A stretch of DNA of 64,000 nucleotides from Waddliaceae bacterium (GCA_002709385.1 PAQS01000011.1:1-64000), one strand, 5' to 3'; positions 37,126 to 47,149 are shown, counted from the stretch's first letter. Notes: a model not told the origin generated them from the letters alone. A program made the numbers and translations.

Positions 37126-38427
37126 ATGACGGGCGTTTCTAATCAGGAAGCAATGTGTCAGGAATCTGTTCAAGCTTTCTCATTCGGAAGAGATTTCCTT
37201 CCGTTTCATAAAAAAGAGCTTTTCAAGCGGATTCCTTCAGATAATTGGAATAAGATTCTTTCTTCCATGAAAGAATTTGTGAAAGAGGTAGATTTTTTAA
37301 CTCTTGAGGCTTTCAAAAATGGCGACTGGTCTCATTTCATTTTTCAGGATGAACACTTCCTTTATCACGCGCTTCATGCCCATTTACACGAACAAATTGA
37401 TGAAGAGCAGTTTATACGAGTGTGTTTGTATGATGCTTGTCTTCGTCAGAATGCAGGGCAAAATCCGGCTAGTCTGAAAACGTACCGTTTGTTTGATTCA
37501 AGTGGTGAAATTGACATGGTAGCTAGTCGATCATTGAGAGCGGCGAGTATGTCTTTTCTGAATGCTGATGAATTTCGCTGTTTTATTGAAAAGCTTCGCG
37601 CTTTACCTTCGTATAGTACGAGTTTTTTTTCTGTAGCTAGAACGAATGCAAGTGGAATAGAGAGTCAAAGTCATCGTTTTTGTGATGATGAGCTTTATAG
37701 AATGATTACCTATGCTCCCCTGGGACTTACTGGAACGATTTCTAGCTTTTTAACGATTGGAAATCAGCAGCTTGTTTTGCCTCCTGTTCTTCTTTATGAA
37801 CTTTTCTGCGCTCGTTGTGGTGATCATGCCATTACAATTAACCCTGTGATTGGCTACCGGCCTTGGGAAAAATTGTCTGATCCTAGTCAGCGTGTTATTT
37901 TTATTCCTTGTTCTCTTCATAGTTCTTCTACTCGTGAAGGACAAGGACTCTACTCCGCAAGAACTGATGAGTACAACTCTGTAGAAAATGTTCATCGAAA
38001 AGATTGTTCACCTTTGACGGTCTATCACCATGACATTTACCATCTACAAATTGATTCTTGTAATGTTCACCGTTCTCTTTGGGTGGATTTCGCTCAATAT
38101 TGTGGTTTGCATAAAAAATTTCCTGAGAAAATAGAGATTTTAGATCGAGAGTTTAAAATTTATACAGAGCGGAATTTCTCTGATAGCTGCAAATTTTGGA
38201 TGAGTTTGGCGAATTGGATATGTAAACCTCAATTACAATCAGATAAAGAAGCATATGAAGGTCGTTTGAATTTATCTAAACAGTTCATCAGTGATAAGAG
38301 AGATAGATTTGCTCAGTATAGTGGCTTGCTAGAAGGTGTTTCTGGAATAGAGAGAGAGTTGAAAAGTAATCGAATCGGAACAGGGATTTCTAATGAGGTT
38401 TTTCAGGTTTTGAAGAAAGTTTTCTAG
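37126..38427 (+). CDS. Hypothetical 433-aa protein, candidate effector
   Basis: Long ORF with His/Cys-rich C-terminal half (YHHDIYHLQIDSCNVHRS); no recognised family. Confidence 0.6.
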   Translation: MTGVSNQEAMCQESVQAFSFGRDFLPFHKKELFKRIPSDNWNKILSSMKEFVKEVDFLTLEAFKNGDWSHFIFQDEHFLYHALHAHLHEQIDEEQFIRVCLYDACLRQNAGQNPASLKTYRLFDSSGEIDMVASRSLRAASMSFLNADEFRCFIEKLRALPSYSTSFFSVARTNASGIESQSHRFCDDELYRMITYAPLGLTGTISSFLTIGNQQLVLPPVLLYELFCARCGDHAITINPVIGYRPWEKLSDPSQRVIFIPCSLHSSSTREGQGLYSARTDEYNSVENVHRKDCSPLTVYHHDIYHLQIDSCNVHRSLWVDFAQYCGLHKKFPEKIEILDREFKIYTERNFSDSCKFWMSLANWICKPQLQSDKEAYEGRLNLSKQFISDKRDRFAQYSGLLEGVSGIERELKSNRIGTGISNEVFQVLKKVF

Positions 38428-38504
38428 TGATATAGAGAGTTCTTGAGTTGTATTATGTAATATTTTAAAGTTCTCTTTTGATTAGCTCGTAATTATGTAC
38501 TGGA

Positions 38505-38695
38505 ATGAATACAACCTCTGATATACAGAATTTCAATTCGAAAGTAGATTTTTCTCAAATTACTAGAAACACTAATTCAAATTTTTTCAGCAAGCGATAC
38601 CGTTTTTATCTTTCTATAATCCTAGTACTCAAATAAAGCTCTATCCTGAAGAGTGTTATTCTTTGTTACAGATCGAAAAAACAGCAATAATCTAA
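38505..38695 (+). pseudogene. Frameshifted small ORF at a T6 tract (38582-38587)
   Basis: MNTTSDIQNFNSKVDFSQITRNTNSNFF then, in the other frame, QQAIPFLSFYNPSTQIKLYPEECYSLLQIEKTAII*; one extra T joins the frames. Confidence 0.45.
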
Positions 38696-38751
38696 CGATG
38701 AGCTTCAAAAATCAATAAATTAAAGATAAGGCTTATAGGTGGAGGGCTAAA

Positions 38752-39429
38752 ATGAATCATTTTATTCAATTTTACTATCTTACTTTTTTTATCGTTCTAG
38801 AACAGATGTCTTTGTCTTTAGTTTGTGCAACGGTAGCTTGGGGGTTTTGGAATATAATTATTGTTAATTATTTTTCGTTTTCCAAGCAGGCTTACCTAAG
38901 TTTTCTTTGTTTTTTTATCGGACTTTTTATTCTTATTGAACATATGCCGAAAGTTTTTCCTTTTACTGAAGTCGGTAGTCTAGCTGACTCTACTGGGGAA
39001 AAAATGATAGTATGGTTTTTTGCCAATCTTTTTGCTTCAGGGGTTTATGTGATGATAGGATGGGTGTTGTTACTTTCTTCCTTGTTCAATAGTATGATTG
39101 CTCCATATAGAGAGTCATATCGAGTTTCATTTTTTAACATCTGGTTTTTTGGTTTTGCCTGTGCTTTTATTAATGCTTTAGAATGCTCTAATCTATTATC
39201 GGCGTTTAACAACTTATTTCCAGACGGAGAAATGCTTTATGGTATATTGACTATGGGATTTTATATTCTTATCTTGCAAATTCTACCAGCATTTTTATTA
39301 TTCTATGGCTTTTGTCTGAATTATCGAAAGTGGATTGTTCAGAGGAATTTCCGCATAAGCACAGTAGCAGCTTTACTTTTCTTTGTTATGATCATTGCTA
39401 AAGAAGTAGCTGTTTTTTCGGCAGCTTAA
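38752..39429 (+). CDS. Polytopic membrane protein
   Basis: Multiple hydrophobic segments across the ORF. Confidence 0.6.
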   Translation: MNHFIQFYYLTFFIVLEQMSLSLVCATVAWGFWNIIIVNYFSFSKQAYLSFLCFFIGLFILIEHMPKVFPFTEVGSLADSTGEKMIVWFFANLFASGVYVMIGWVLLLSSLFNSMIAPYRESYRVSFFNIWFFGFACAFINALECSNLLSAFNNLFPDGEMLYGILTMGFYILILQILPAFLLFYGFCLNYRKWIVQRNFRISTVAALLFFVMIIAKEVAVFSAA

Positions 39430-39431
39430 GG

Positions 39432-41084
39432 CTAAGGTCTATATGCTGGAAAGAGTTTTTTCAGAACTTCTCGGCCAAAATTTAGGCGTTCTTCATCATT
39501 GGAAAGACTTTCGTAGGTATTGAAAACTTCTAAAGCTTCCGCGGCCTTTGCTTTACCGATGAGTAGCATGGCTGTGATTAATGCAATAGGGTTCATTGCC
39601 CACTGATCATACCTTGTGCTTTGTTCAGCTTCTGAGGGGAGTTTACAGTTAGGTAAAACAAGTACTCGGGTAATGATAAGGTTGTGAATTTTTTCTGTGT
39701 TAAGTCCCTGAATCGATTGTACGATTTCTGTAACATTGCTTTTCTTTAGCCAACTAGGAAAAGTGATAAAATGGTCGGAAATAAAACAAGAAAGAATCAA
39801 ACCACTTGCCCATAAATCATTGTGTTCAAAATTTTCCGCATAATATTTTTGTTTTTCTTCTGCTGAGTTCCAAGTCGTTTTTCCAAGGTGAACTTCTAAA
39901 GAGATGTAAGATGGTGAAATCCATTGGATAGTTCCACTATCTTTACGGGAGCGTAACTCTTGTTCTAGGGGGCGAGCAAAACCAAAGTCTCCAATTTTTA
40001 GACGTAAAGAACCGTCTGTATTAGACGTTAGGTAGATATTTTCAAGTTTGATATCCTTGTGAAGGATCTGAGCTCGTTCAAGTGTATACATGGCTTCTAG
40101 TAAGTCTCTTGTTAAAGTAAGCCTTTCTTGAAGAGAGAGGGTTTTTTGTTCTCTATATAGTTGCTTTAGGAGATTGAATAAGTTACCTCTATCGCAATCT
40201 TTGCTAAAAGAACAAAATTTTTCGGTGTTTGAGCAAATCAGTTCTCCGTTTGTGTTTTTTGAATGTACCCTGCCCATGTAAGGATAAGCATCGATTGTTT
40301 CGGTAAAAGGAATATGAGCTCTTTCTCCAAATAACTGTTTAAAAGCGTGAGAAGCATTACTTTCCATTTGTATTTCTTGTAAAACACGCTCAATCGAACT
40401 GCTAGAGCGCTGCTCACCGTTTCTATTTGTGAACAAGCTAGGCTGATTGGAAAGTACAGAACTTAGGCGTTGAACTGTTGTTTTTGTTATAGGGTTAATG
40501 AGCCGACGTGCAACTTTATACTTTCCTTTATTAGGAGTTTCTCCAATATCTAAAAAAACCTCTTCTCCTAAACGGTAAATGCGACATTTTTTTTCAGAAA
40601 AGCTTGGGAAAATTCGAAGACCAGGACCTTTCTGCTGTAATATCGCTTCTTTTTGATTGAAGATTTTACTAGAAAGAGAAATGAGGTTTAAATCATTGCT
40701 ATTGCTGGCTTCTTGCCAAGTTTTAAGTAGAATAGATTGATTATGTGTAGCTACGGAATGAATAAGCTGTTGAAGATTTTTTTCTCCTGTAAATGCAATT
40801 CTGGCGACTTGGATACACCTTTTTAGTTCGTTACTTGGAACATAAAGAGGTCCATGATCAAGAGGAACAGCAGTAAACCCGTCTCTTGCTTTATCAATAA
40901 CGGAACTAAATAAAGGAATTTGTTTTTTGTCTTCGAAAGGTGAAATTGTTGCTCGAAGCCAAAATTGTGCGATTTCATAAAGCTGTGCTTTCTGGGGGGA
41001 GGTCTCATTTTCTAAAAAAAGGCTGGAAAAAGTAGAGAGAGTGCTGTTTTCACTTACTCTTGAATAAGGAACATTAGCCGTCAT
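39432..41084 (-). CDS. Ser/Thr protein kinase
   Basis: ILHKDIKLENIYL, LKIGDFGFARPL, NDLWASGLILS; C-terminal region resembles the kinase at 8326-9852. Confidence 0.87.
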   Translation of the reverse strand: MTANVPYSRVSENSTLSTFSSLFLENETSPQKAQLYEIAQFWLRATISPFEDKKQIPLFSSVIDKARDGFTAVPLDHGPLYVPSNELKRCIQVARIAFTGEKNLQQLIHSVATHNQSILLKTWQEASNSNDLNLISLSSKIFNQKEAILQQKGPGLRIFPSFSEKKCRIYRLGEEVFLDIGETPNKGKYKVARRLINPITKTTVQRLSSVLSNQPSLFTNRNGEQRSSSSIERVLQEIQMESNASHAFKQLFGERAHIPFTETIDAYPYMGRVHSKNTNGELICSNTEKFCSFSKDCDRGNLFNLLKQLYREQKTLSLQERLTLTRDLLEAMYTLERAQILHKDIKLENIYLTSNTDGSLRLKIGDFGFARPLEQELRSRKDSGTIQWISPSYISLEVHLGKTTWNSAEEKQKYYAENFEHNDLWASGLILSCFISDHFITFPSWLKKSNVTEIVQSIQGLNTEKIHNLIITRVLVLPNCKLPSEAEQSTRYDQWAMNPIALITAMLLIGKAKAAEALEVFNTYESLSNDEERLNFGREVLKKLFPAYRP

Positions 41085-41203
41085 GATGAAATCTTTGGTT
41101 TTTTATAGTTAAGTGATTGGCTAATTATTTATTTTAGATATGAGAGGATAATAAACTTTACATAAAGAAAGGGTAAAGACAGATTTTACCGTGGATAGGG
41201 AGA

Positions 41204-42511
41204 TTAGAGGGCGCCCAGGTAAGCGAATTTTACAAAAAATATTCCGGCTAAAACCCAAAGTAGCCAGTGAACATCTCGAGACTCTCTACAAGCAAGTTTG
41301 GTAATGGGGTAAATGAGGATTCCTAAAGCAATACCAGTGGTGATGCTAAAACTCATGGGTATGGTGATGATGACAATAAAGCCAGGTAAATACTCTGATG
41401 GCTTATCCCAATCTAATTGGGCAATTTGCTTGGTGAGCATGGCACCTATCAAAAGCAGTGCGGGGGCGGTAGCAAAAGGTGGTATCGATTGAAACAAAGG
41501 CTCAAAAAATAGGGCACAGGCAAAAAGTGCAGCTACAACAATTGCTGTGAGCCCTGTACGACCTCCTGCAGCAACGCCAGATGCCGACTCTAAGTAAGTA
41601 GTTACAGTAGATGTTCCCAACATAGCCCCACCGATAGTGGCAACGGCGTCTGCCATCATCCCTTTGCCTAGATGCGGAATACGCCCTCTTTCGTTCATTA
41701 ATCCACCTTGTTGGGTGATTCCTACAAAGGTACCTAAGGTGTCAAAAAGATCCACAAAGAGAAAGGAGAAAATAATAGTGATAGCTCCTAAATCTAAGGC
41801 TGCCCATACATCCATTTGCATGAAAGTTGGTGCTAAGCTTGCTGGCCAAGAGAAAAAACCACCCCATTTTGCTGCGCCGACAATAATTCCCATTGCCCAA
41901 GTAGCTAAAATACCTAAAATAATTGCTGCTCGGTAAGCTCTTTGAAGAAGGGTGCAGGTAATGACTAAACCAAACCCTGTTAACCAACAAGAAGGTTGGC
42001 TAAGATCGCCTAAAGCAAGCAGTGTCGAAGGGTGAGCTTGAATTAAGCCTACGTTCTTCATGGCAATTAAAGATAAGAAGAGCCCAAGACCTGCGCTCAC
42101 GCTAATTTGCAAACTTTCAGGAATAGCATCAATTAAAATTTTTCGAATTCCCAAAAGATTTAGAAAAGTAAAAGCTACGCCAGACAAAAAAACAGCGCCA
42201 AGGGCTGTTTGCCAAGGAATACCCATTCCAAGCACTACGGTGTAGGTAAAATACGCGTTGAGTCCCATTCCAGGAGCAAGAGCAAAAGGGAGATTGGCGT
42301 AAAATCCCATAACCAGATTTCCCAAAACAGCAGCTAAAATTGTAGCTACTAAAACAGCTCCGAAATCCATTCCTGCCTGAGACAAGATCATCGGATTAAC
42401 CACGAGAATGTAAGCCATCGTAGAAAAAGTAGTGAAGCCCGCTATCAGCTCCGTCTTTATATCACTGCCGTTTGCCTGAATTCGAAAGAGCTTTTCTGTG
42501 AGCTTTAGCAT
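41204..42511 (-). CDS. Purine permease, AzgA/PbuG (NCS2-like) family
   Basis: ELIAGFTTFSTMAYILVVNPMILSQAGMD, LPFALAPGMGLNAYFTYTVV. Confidence 0.92.
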   Translation of the reverse strand: MLKLTEKLFRIQANGSDIKTELIAGFTTFSTMAYILVVNPMILSQAGMDFGAVLVATILAAVLGNLVMGFYANLPFALAPGMGLNAYFTYTVVLGMGIPWQTALGAVFLSGVAFTFLNLLGIRKILIDAIPESLQISVSAGLGLFLSLIAMKNVGLIQAHPSTLLALGDLSQPSCWLTGFGLVITCTLLQRAYRAAIILGILATWAMGIIVGAAKWGGFFSWPASLAPTFMQMDVWAALDLGAITIIFSFLFVDLFDTLGTFVGITQQGGLMNERGRIPHLGKGMMADAVATIGGAMLGTSTVTTYLESASGVAAGGRTGLTAIVVAALFACALFFEPLFQSIPPFATAPALLLIGAMLTKQIAQLDWDKPSEYLPGFIVIITIPMSFSITTGIALGILIYPITKLACRESRDVHWLLWVLAGIFFVKFAYLGAL

Positions 42512-42518
42512 GTCTACT

Positions 42519-43070
42519 CTATAGGCTTTGTTCTAAGGGAATCTGTTCGGGTTCTTTCTCTGGCTGACGGAAATTCACCGAAAAAAGAAACTCTTTTCGA
42601 TATCCAAGAGTTTCTTCAAATAGTTTTGATAGGTCTCGCTCGATACGGTCGAGTAGAGGGCCTTGTGACTCGGTAGGGATAGAAGGGAGGTTAGCCACGA
42701 TCTCTACAATGTTATTTTTTCGGAATAAGACCTGATGAAATACCGCTTGCTGAGGGAGTACTTGTTCCCAGTAATTCTGAATATACTGATCAACAATTGC
42801 ATGATCAACCGCAACCGATTTCTTTCCCATTTTAATCGTCAAGATATGGGAAGGACTAAGCAGGGAAATGCTAATAAGCAAAACAAGGGCAGTAGCAATA
42901 AATCCGATTCCGAAAAGAAAAATAATCGTCGTTTGGGCAAGAAGAAATTCAGATACAGATGCACGAAAATCTGGAGCCCATGGCATTACGACGCAGAGCA
43001 AGCCTACGCTTAAAAGCATGAGAATAAAAATCATACAAATGGCTGATAGAAATGGTGTATTAAAGCGCAT
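42519..43070 (-). CDS. AmaP-like two-TM envelope protein
   Basis: Two N-terminal TM segments; adjacent to Asp23-like gene. Confidence 0.55.
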   Translation of the reverse strand: MRFNTPFLSAICMIFILMLLSVGLLCVVMPWAPDFRASVSEFLLAQTTIIFLFGIGFIATALVLLISISLLSPSHILTIKMGKKSVAVDHAIVDQYIQNYWEQVLPQQAVFHQVLFRKNNIVEIVANLPSIPTESQGPLLDRIERDLSKLFEETLGYRKEFLFSVNFRQPEKEPEQIPLEQSL

Positions 43071-43072
43071 CT

Positions 43073-43642
43073 CTAAAACTCGTCCGTGTATTCCTCATCG
43101 ACAACGTCGCCTTCCAACTCTTCTGGACCAGTACTATTGATCAAAGTGCTAGTGGGGTCGGCAAGAATTAAATTTTTAAATATAACATGCACGCTATGAA
43201 CATGCAAGCCTGTTAATTTGCTAAGATCTGCAACAACAATATCTTGTATTTCTGCAGCTTTTTCAGGAATAGAAAGACCATAACAAATATTTACTTCTAT
43301 GCGAACGCTGATTGAATGAGTTTTACAGTCTTGCTCGGCGTGAATACCTTTCACTCCTTCAGAGCTTGAGCGACCCAAAATATTATCAATCAAGTTGCCC
43401 TCTAAAAGGCTCACACCTTTGATACGAGCTAAACACTGTAAAACGATTCCTTGAAAAACTCGGTTTTCAATATCGCGTACAAAAACAGTTTCAGGAAGGT
43501 CTAGCTCTTTATGGTTTGCATGGCTTTCACTGCCGTCGCGGTCCATAAATTTTTCTTCTTTGCTATCCGGTGCCATAGTTGTCATTCCTTGAAAGCTCCA
43601 AATAATACATTCTGATGAATCTTTGAACACAGCATAACACAA
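43073..43642 (-). CDS. Asp23/Gls24 family protein
   Basis: VFQGIVLQCLARIKGVSLLEG... KTHSISVRIEVNICYGLSIPEKAAEIQDIVVADLSKLTGLHVHSVHVIFKNL. Confidence 0.8.
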   Translation of the reverse strand: MCYAVFKDSSECIIWSFQGMTTMAPDSKEEKFMDRDGSESHANHKELDLPETVFVRDIENRVFQGIVLQCLARIKGVSLLEGNLIDNILGRSSSEGVKGIHAEQDCKTHSISVRIEVNICYGLSIPEKAAEIQDIVVADLSKLTGLHVHSVHVIFKNLILADPTSTLINSTGPEELEGDVVDEEYTDEF

Positions 43643-43678
43643 TTTGACCTACAGGGAAAGATTTGTTACGCTGAGTAG

Positions 43679-44143
43679 ATGATCATATCGCCAATCCATT
43701 TTACTGTAAGTGTTTTATTTTCTTTATTGATGGGGTTTCTAGTCGCTTATATTGCGCGTCAGAAAGGAAGATCAAGTATCGGCTGGTTCTTAGGAGGGTT
43801 TTTCTTCTCGGTTTTGGCTGATGTACTTATTGTTTTACTTCCCCCTAAAAAAAAGAAAAAACAAGGGCTTGAGCAATCTTTAAATCAAGTTCCTCCTTCC
43901 ATCGTGACTGAAGTAAAGTCTGATGAAAATTTATCTGTATGGATGCAAGTGAGCTTTCACTATCTGGATAAATCTAGAACATCTGTAGGACCCGTAGATT
44001 TTAAGACGTTGCAAACGGCTTGGCTACTTGGAACTGTTGAGTCAGATACAATGATCTGGTATCCAGAGTTGAGTGAATGGATGAAAATTCGTGATCTTCC
44101 TAAGCTTTATCTAGCATTGCAATCACGAGAAAATTCTCAATAA
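43679..44143 (+). CDS. Membrane protein with GYF_2-like domain
   Basis: N-terminal TM; FHYLDKSRTSVGPVDFKTLQTAWLLGTVESDTMIWYPELSEWMKIRDL. Confidence 0.75.
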   Translation: MIISPIHFTVSVLFSLLMGFLVAYIARQKGRSSIGWFLGGFFFSVLADVLIVLLPPKKKKKQGLEQSLNQVPPSIVTEVKSDENLSVWMQVSFHYLDKSRTSVGPVDFKTLQTAWLLGTVESDTMIWYPELSEWMKIRDLPKLYLALQSRENSQ

Positions 44144-44151
44144 AAGTACTT

Positions 44152-44190
44152 TTTGCGGCGCAGCTTTTCACTTCGTCGCAAATTTTTTTT
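44152..44190 (+). terminator. Rho-independent terminator
   Basis: Stem tttgcggcg/cgtcgcaaa followed by T8. Confidence 0.65.
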
Positions 44191-44219
44191 GTCCAAAATT
44201 GCAAGAAAGTAAAAACAAA

Positions 44220-44246
44220 AAAAGGAAAGGGGATACCTTTCCTTTT
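44220..44246 (-). terminator. Rho-independent terminator after rpsN
   Basis: aaaaggaaagg/cctttcctttt stem with a T-rich minus-strand tail. Confidence 0.65.
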
Positions 44247-44271
44247 CTATAAAAACTAATGATAATAGCGA

Positions 44272-44577
44272 TTACCAACTAGCTTTGGTCACTCCAGGGA
44301 TCATACCTGCAGATGCCATCTCGCGAAATGTAATACGAGAGATCTGGAATTTTCTTAGAAAACCACGAGGACGACCTGTTTGGGAGCAACGATTTCTGAG
44401 GCGAACAGGTGAGCTGTTAGGTGTCATCTTGTTCAATTCAGTTGCTGCTGCCATGCGTTCTTCGTCGCTTAAGTTAGGGTCAATCACCTTTTTCTTCAGT
44501 TCTTGACGCTTCTCCCACTTCAAGCGAACGAGTTTTTCACGACGATTTTGCTTTGCTACTGCTGACTTTTTAGCCAT
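44272..44577 (-). CDS. rpsN: 30S ribosomal protein S14
   Basis: [17 protein letters not shown]...[41 protein letters not shown]. Confidence 0.97.
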   Translation of the reverse strand: MAKKSAVAKQNRREKLVRLKWEKRQELKKKVIDPNLSDEERMAAATELNKMTPNSSPVRLRNRCSQTGRPRGFLRKFQISRITFREMASAGMIPGVTKASW

Positions 44578-44578
44578 A

Positions 44579-44731
44579 CTACCAACTTATCCTTGCTTTC
44601 TTTCGGGCAGGGCCCTTTTGACGCTGCTTGCGATTAGGATCCTTACTGTTGATCACGTAAACGACCCCACGACGGCGAACAATTTTATCGCCTTTTTCTG
44701 GATTCGCTTTTACCGAAGCCTTGTATTTCAT
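44579..44731 (-). CDS. rpmJ: 50S ribosomal protein L36 (missed by the ORF track)
   Basis: Manual translation [50 protein letters not shown]. Confidence 0.93.
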   Translation of the reverse strand: MKYKASVKANPEKGDKIVRRRGVVYVINSKDPNRKQRQKGPARKKARISW

Positions 44732-44811
44732 GCTAAGTTCCCGATATTGTGGAAAAATAAAAAGATCAAATACCTTTATAACTGGCCAGAGTATTAATAC
44801 TCAAGAGGATT

Positions 44812-45798
44812 TTATGCTAAAGCAAGAGAGGAGTACTCGTCTTTTAATGCTTTCAAAATATCTTTGAGAAATGACTCTGGGGTCTCTGGTCTCTGTCGCA
44901 AAATCTCTTTTCTACGCTCCATTAAAGAGGGAGTTCGTTGAAAAAAATAATGTGACAGCTGTTTGAACTTATTGATACAGGTTTTTGTTGTTAAAGCTTC
45001 ATCATATAGATAAGAGAGATAAGCAAGCAAGATATTCTCGAATTTCTCAAAAGAAAAAATTTCTTGTTCTTGTTCAAATTGAGAACGGATCTCGTGGAAA
45101 ATCCAAGGATTTGCTACTGCTCCTCGTCCAATCATCAAACCGTCACAGTTGGTCTCTCGCAACATGCGCATTGCATCTTGTGCGTTTAAAATATCACCAT
45201 TCCCAATAACTGGAATTTGAAGTAATTGCTTTGCTCGGGCAATAAGATCCCAGTGAGCGGGAGGTTTGTAAGCTTCTCTTTTTGTTCTAGGGTGCAAGGT
45301 CATGAAAGCCACGCCTGCTTCCTGTACAGCACAAAGGTTTTCTTCAAATAAAGAGGTGTCTTCATAACCACTGCGCAATTTAGCACTTACCGGAACAGTG
45401 GCTACTGATACCATTGCTGTGAGGATTTTATTTAAATGCTCAGGGTCTTTTAAAAGACTCGATCCTGCGCCTCTGCCTACAACAGTGTTTGATGGACAGC
45501 CACAATTTAATTCAACTCTTGGGGCTCCTCTATCAATAACAGCTTTCGTCATTTCAGCGATCAAGTCTGGATTATCACCCATAATTTGACAACAAAGAGG
45601 GATAGGAGAGAGCTCGTCTGATTGATATTTCTTAGATAAACTTGGAATATGAGCGTTTTTCGGTACTCGTAAAAATTCAGTTGTAGCCTCATCAAAACCA
45701 CCCACTAAAGCCATCATACGACGAAAAGGACGATCTCCCAAACCTTCCATAGGGGCAAGAAATAATCGAGGACAAATACTATTATTGTTTTTATTCAT
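44812..45798 (-). CDS. dus: tRNA-dihydrouridine synthase
   Basis: LFLAPMEGLGDRPFRRMMALVGG, VELNCGCPSNTVVGRGAGSSLL, CDGLMIGRGAVANPWIF. Confidence 0.95.
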   Translation of the reverse strand: MNKNNNSICPRLFLAPMEGLGDRPFRRMMALVGGFDEATTEFLRVPKNAHIPSLSKKYQSDELSPIPLCCQIMGDNPDLIAEMTKAVIDRGAPRVELNCGCPSNTVVGRGAGSSLLKDPEHLNKILTAMVSVATVPVSAKLRSGYEDTSLFEENLCAVQEAGVAFMTLHPRTKREAYKPPAHWDLIARAKQLLQIPVIGNGDILNAQDAMRMLRETNCDGLMIGRGAVANPWIFHEIRSQFEQEQEIFSFEKFENILLAYLSYLYDEALTTKTCINKFKQLSHYFFQRTPSLMERRKEILRQRPETPESFLKDILKALKDEYSSLALA

Positions 45799-45895
45799 AG
45801 TGTAGGTTTTATTAAATAAAAATGATTTTAAATCATATCAGCGATAATAAAAGTTTTGCAACTTAATTAATTTTTATTGTTTTCAAGAAGGTGAT

Positions 45896-46483
45896 TTATT
45901 CGATAATGATTTCGAAGTGAGAGAGTAGACGAGCAGCTTCTGGTAGAGAAAAACGGGCTTTGCTGAGTTTATTGTTTTGTGGATTGATGTCATATTGAGT
46001 AGCAGTTGAAAAATCAGCTTTTGACAAATCGCTATTGTGGAAAAGAGTTTCTGGAAGCTCACTATCTTTGAATTTAACTGATTTGAGCGATGTATTATTG
46101 AAATAACATTCTTTAATTTTACAACTTTCAAATAGCGTATGATTCATTTTTAAATCGGAAAAATTGCAATATTGTAGGGTTGTGTTTTGATAGGAGGTGG
46201 CAAAAAAGGTAGGGGTACATAAATAAAAATTGACCCCACTTAGCTTGGACTCTTTGAAGAGAGTATCTTGTAGGCGGCAGTTTTCCATGCTTGGCATATT
46301 GATATTGCATTCAATGAATGTGCAATCAATAAACTGTGTATTTTTCCAATTACAGTGGTCAAAAGAGGAATTGTGGAAAGTACAGTCTATAAAAACTTTA
46401 TTTTCAAAAGGGTTCTGTGAATTCTGCTTGAGGTGAAATTCTTTATTATTGTACTCGTTGGCGTTTGTTGTGGAGTGAAGCAT
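45896..46483 (-). CDS. Pentapeptide-repeat-like protein
   Basis: Repeats such as FIDCTFHNSSFDHCNWKNTQFIDCTFIECNI and LQYCNFSDLKMNHTLFESC. Confidence 0.8.
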   Translation of the reverse strand: MLHSTTNANEYNNKEFHLKQNSQNPFENKVFIDCTFHNSSFDHCNWKNTQFIDCTFIECNINMPSMENCRLQDTLFKESKLSGVNFYLCTPTFFATSYQNTTLQYCNFSDLKMNHTLFESCKIKECYFNNTSLKSVKFKDSELPETLFHNSDLSKADFSTATQYDINPQNNKLSKARFSLPEAARLLSHFEIIIE

Positions 46484-46646
46484 GGTCTTTTTTTCATTTT
46501 CTTTTTGCTAAAATCTTAGGCTAAGAGTAATAAAACCCCAAACAATTCCTACTTATCTAATCTAAATGCAACTATTTCTTGCTTTGTAAGCCGCTGATGG
46601 GTATGCTTTTCGGTATACTGTACAGGTAAATTTGAGGAAAGGAACT

Positions 46647-46781
46647 GTGAAACGTACATATCAACCAAGTAAGCGTCGCCGTCGTAATACATTTGGTTTC
46701 CGTAAGCGTATGTCTACAGCTAACGGAAGAAAAATTATTAACCGTCGTAGAAGACATGGACGGAAAGTTCTATCAGCTTAA
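46647..46781 (+). CDS. rpmH: 50S ribosomal protein L34 (missed by the ORF track)
   Basis: GTG start; [44 protein letters not shown]. Confidence 0.96.
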   Translation: MKRTYQPSKRRRRNTFGFRKRMSTANGRKIINRRRRHGRKVLSA

Positions 46782-47149
46782 TTGACGCATCATTTCCTAA
46801 ATCCAAAAGAATTCTTCGCCATCGCGAATTCAAATGGGGTAGTCGAGCAGGAAGGCGCCTAGTTGGCTCCCTCCTGGTCGTGGATTTTTGTTTTCAAAAA
46901 AAACTTGATCAAGCCCTAGTCCCTCGAATGGGAGTCGTTGTTAGTAAGCGTTTTGGTAAGGCTCATTCACGTAATCGTTTTAAGCGAATTGCTCGTGAAG
47001 CTTTTCGTTTGAGTCAGTTTGAGATGCCATCAGGGATTCATCTAGTTTTACGCCCTCGTGCTTATGCTTTACAAGCAAGTTCTGATGATTTAAGAAAAGA
47101 GTTAAGAACTTTATTGAATCAGCTTGTGGAAGAAAAAAGTTTATGCTGA
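46781..47149 (+). CDS. rnpA: Ribonuclease P protein component; probable ATT start at 46781
   Basis: Track ORF starts at GTG 46880, but upstream in-frame [34 protein letters not shown] is RnpA-like; then FGKAHSRNRFKRIAREAFR. Confidence 0.88.
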   Translation: MDASFPKSKRILRHREFKWGSRAGRRLVGSLLVVDFCFQKKLDQALVPRMGVVVSKRFGKAHSRNRFKRIAREAFRLSQFEMPSGIHLVLRPRAYALQASSDDLRKELRTLLNQLVEEKSLC

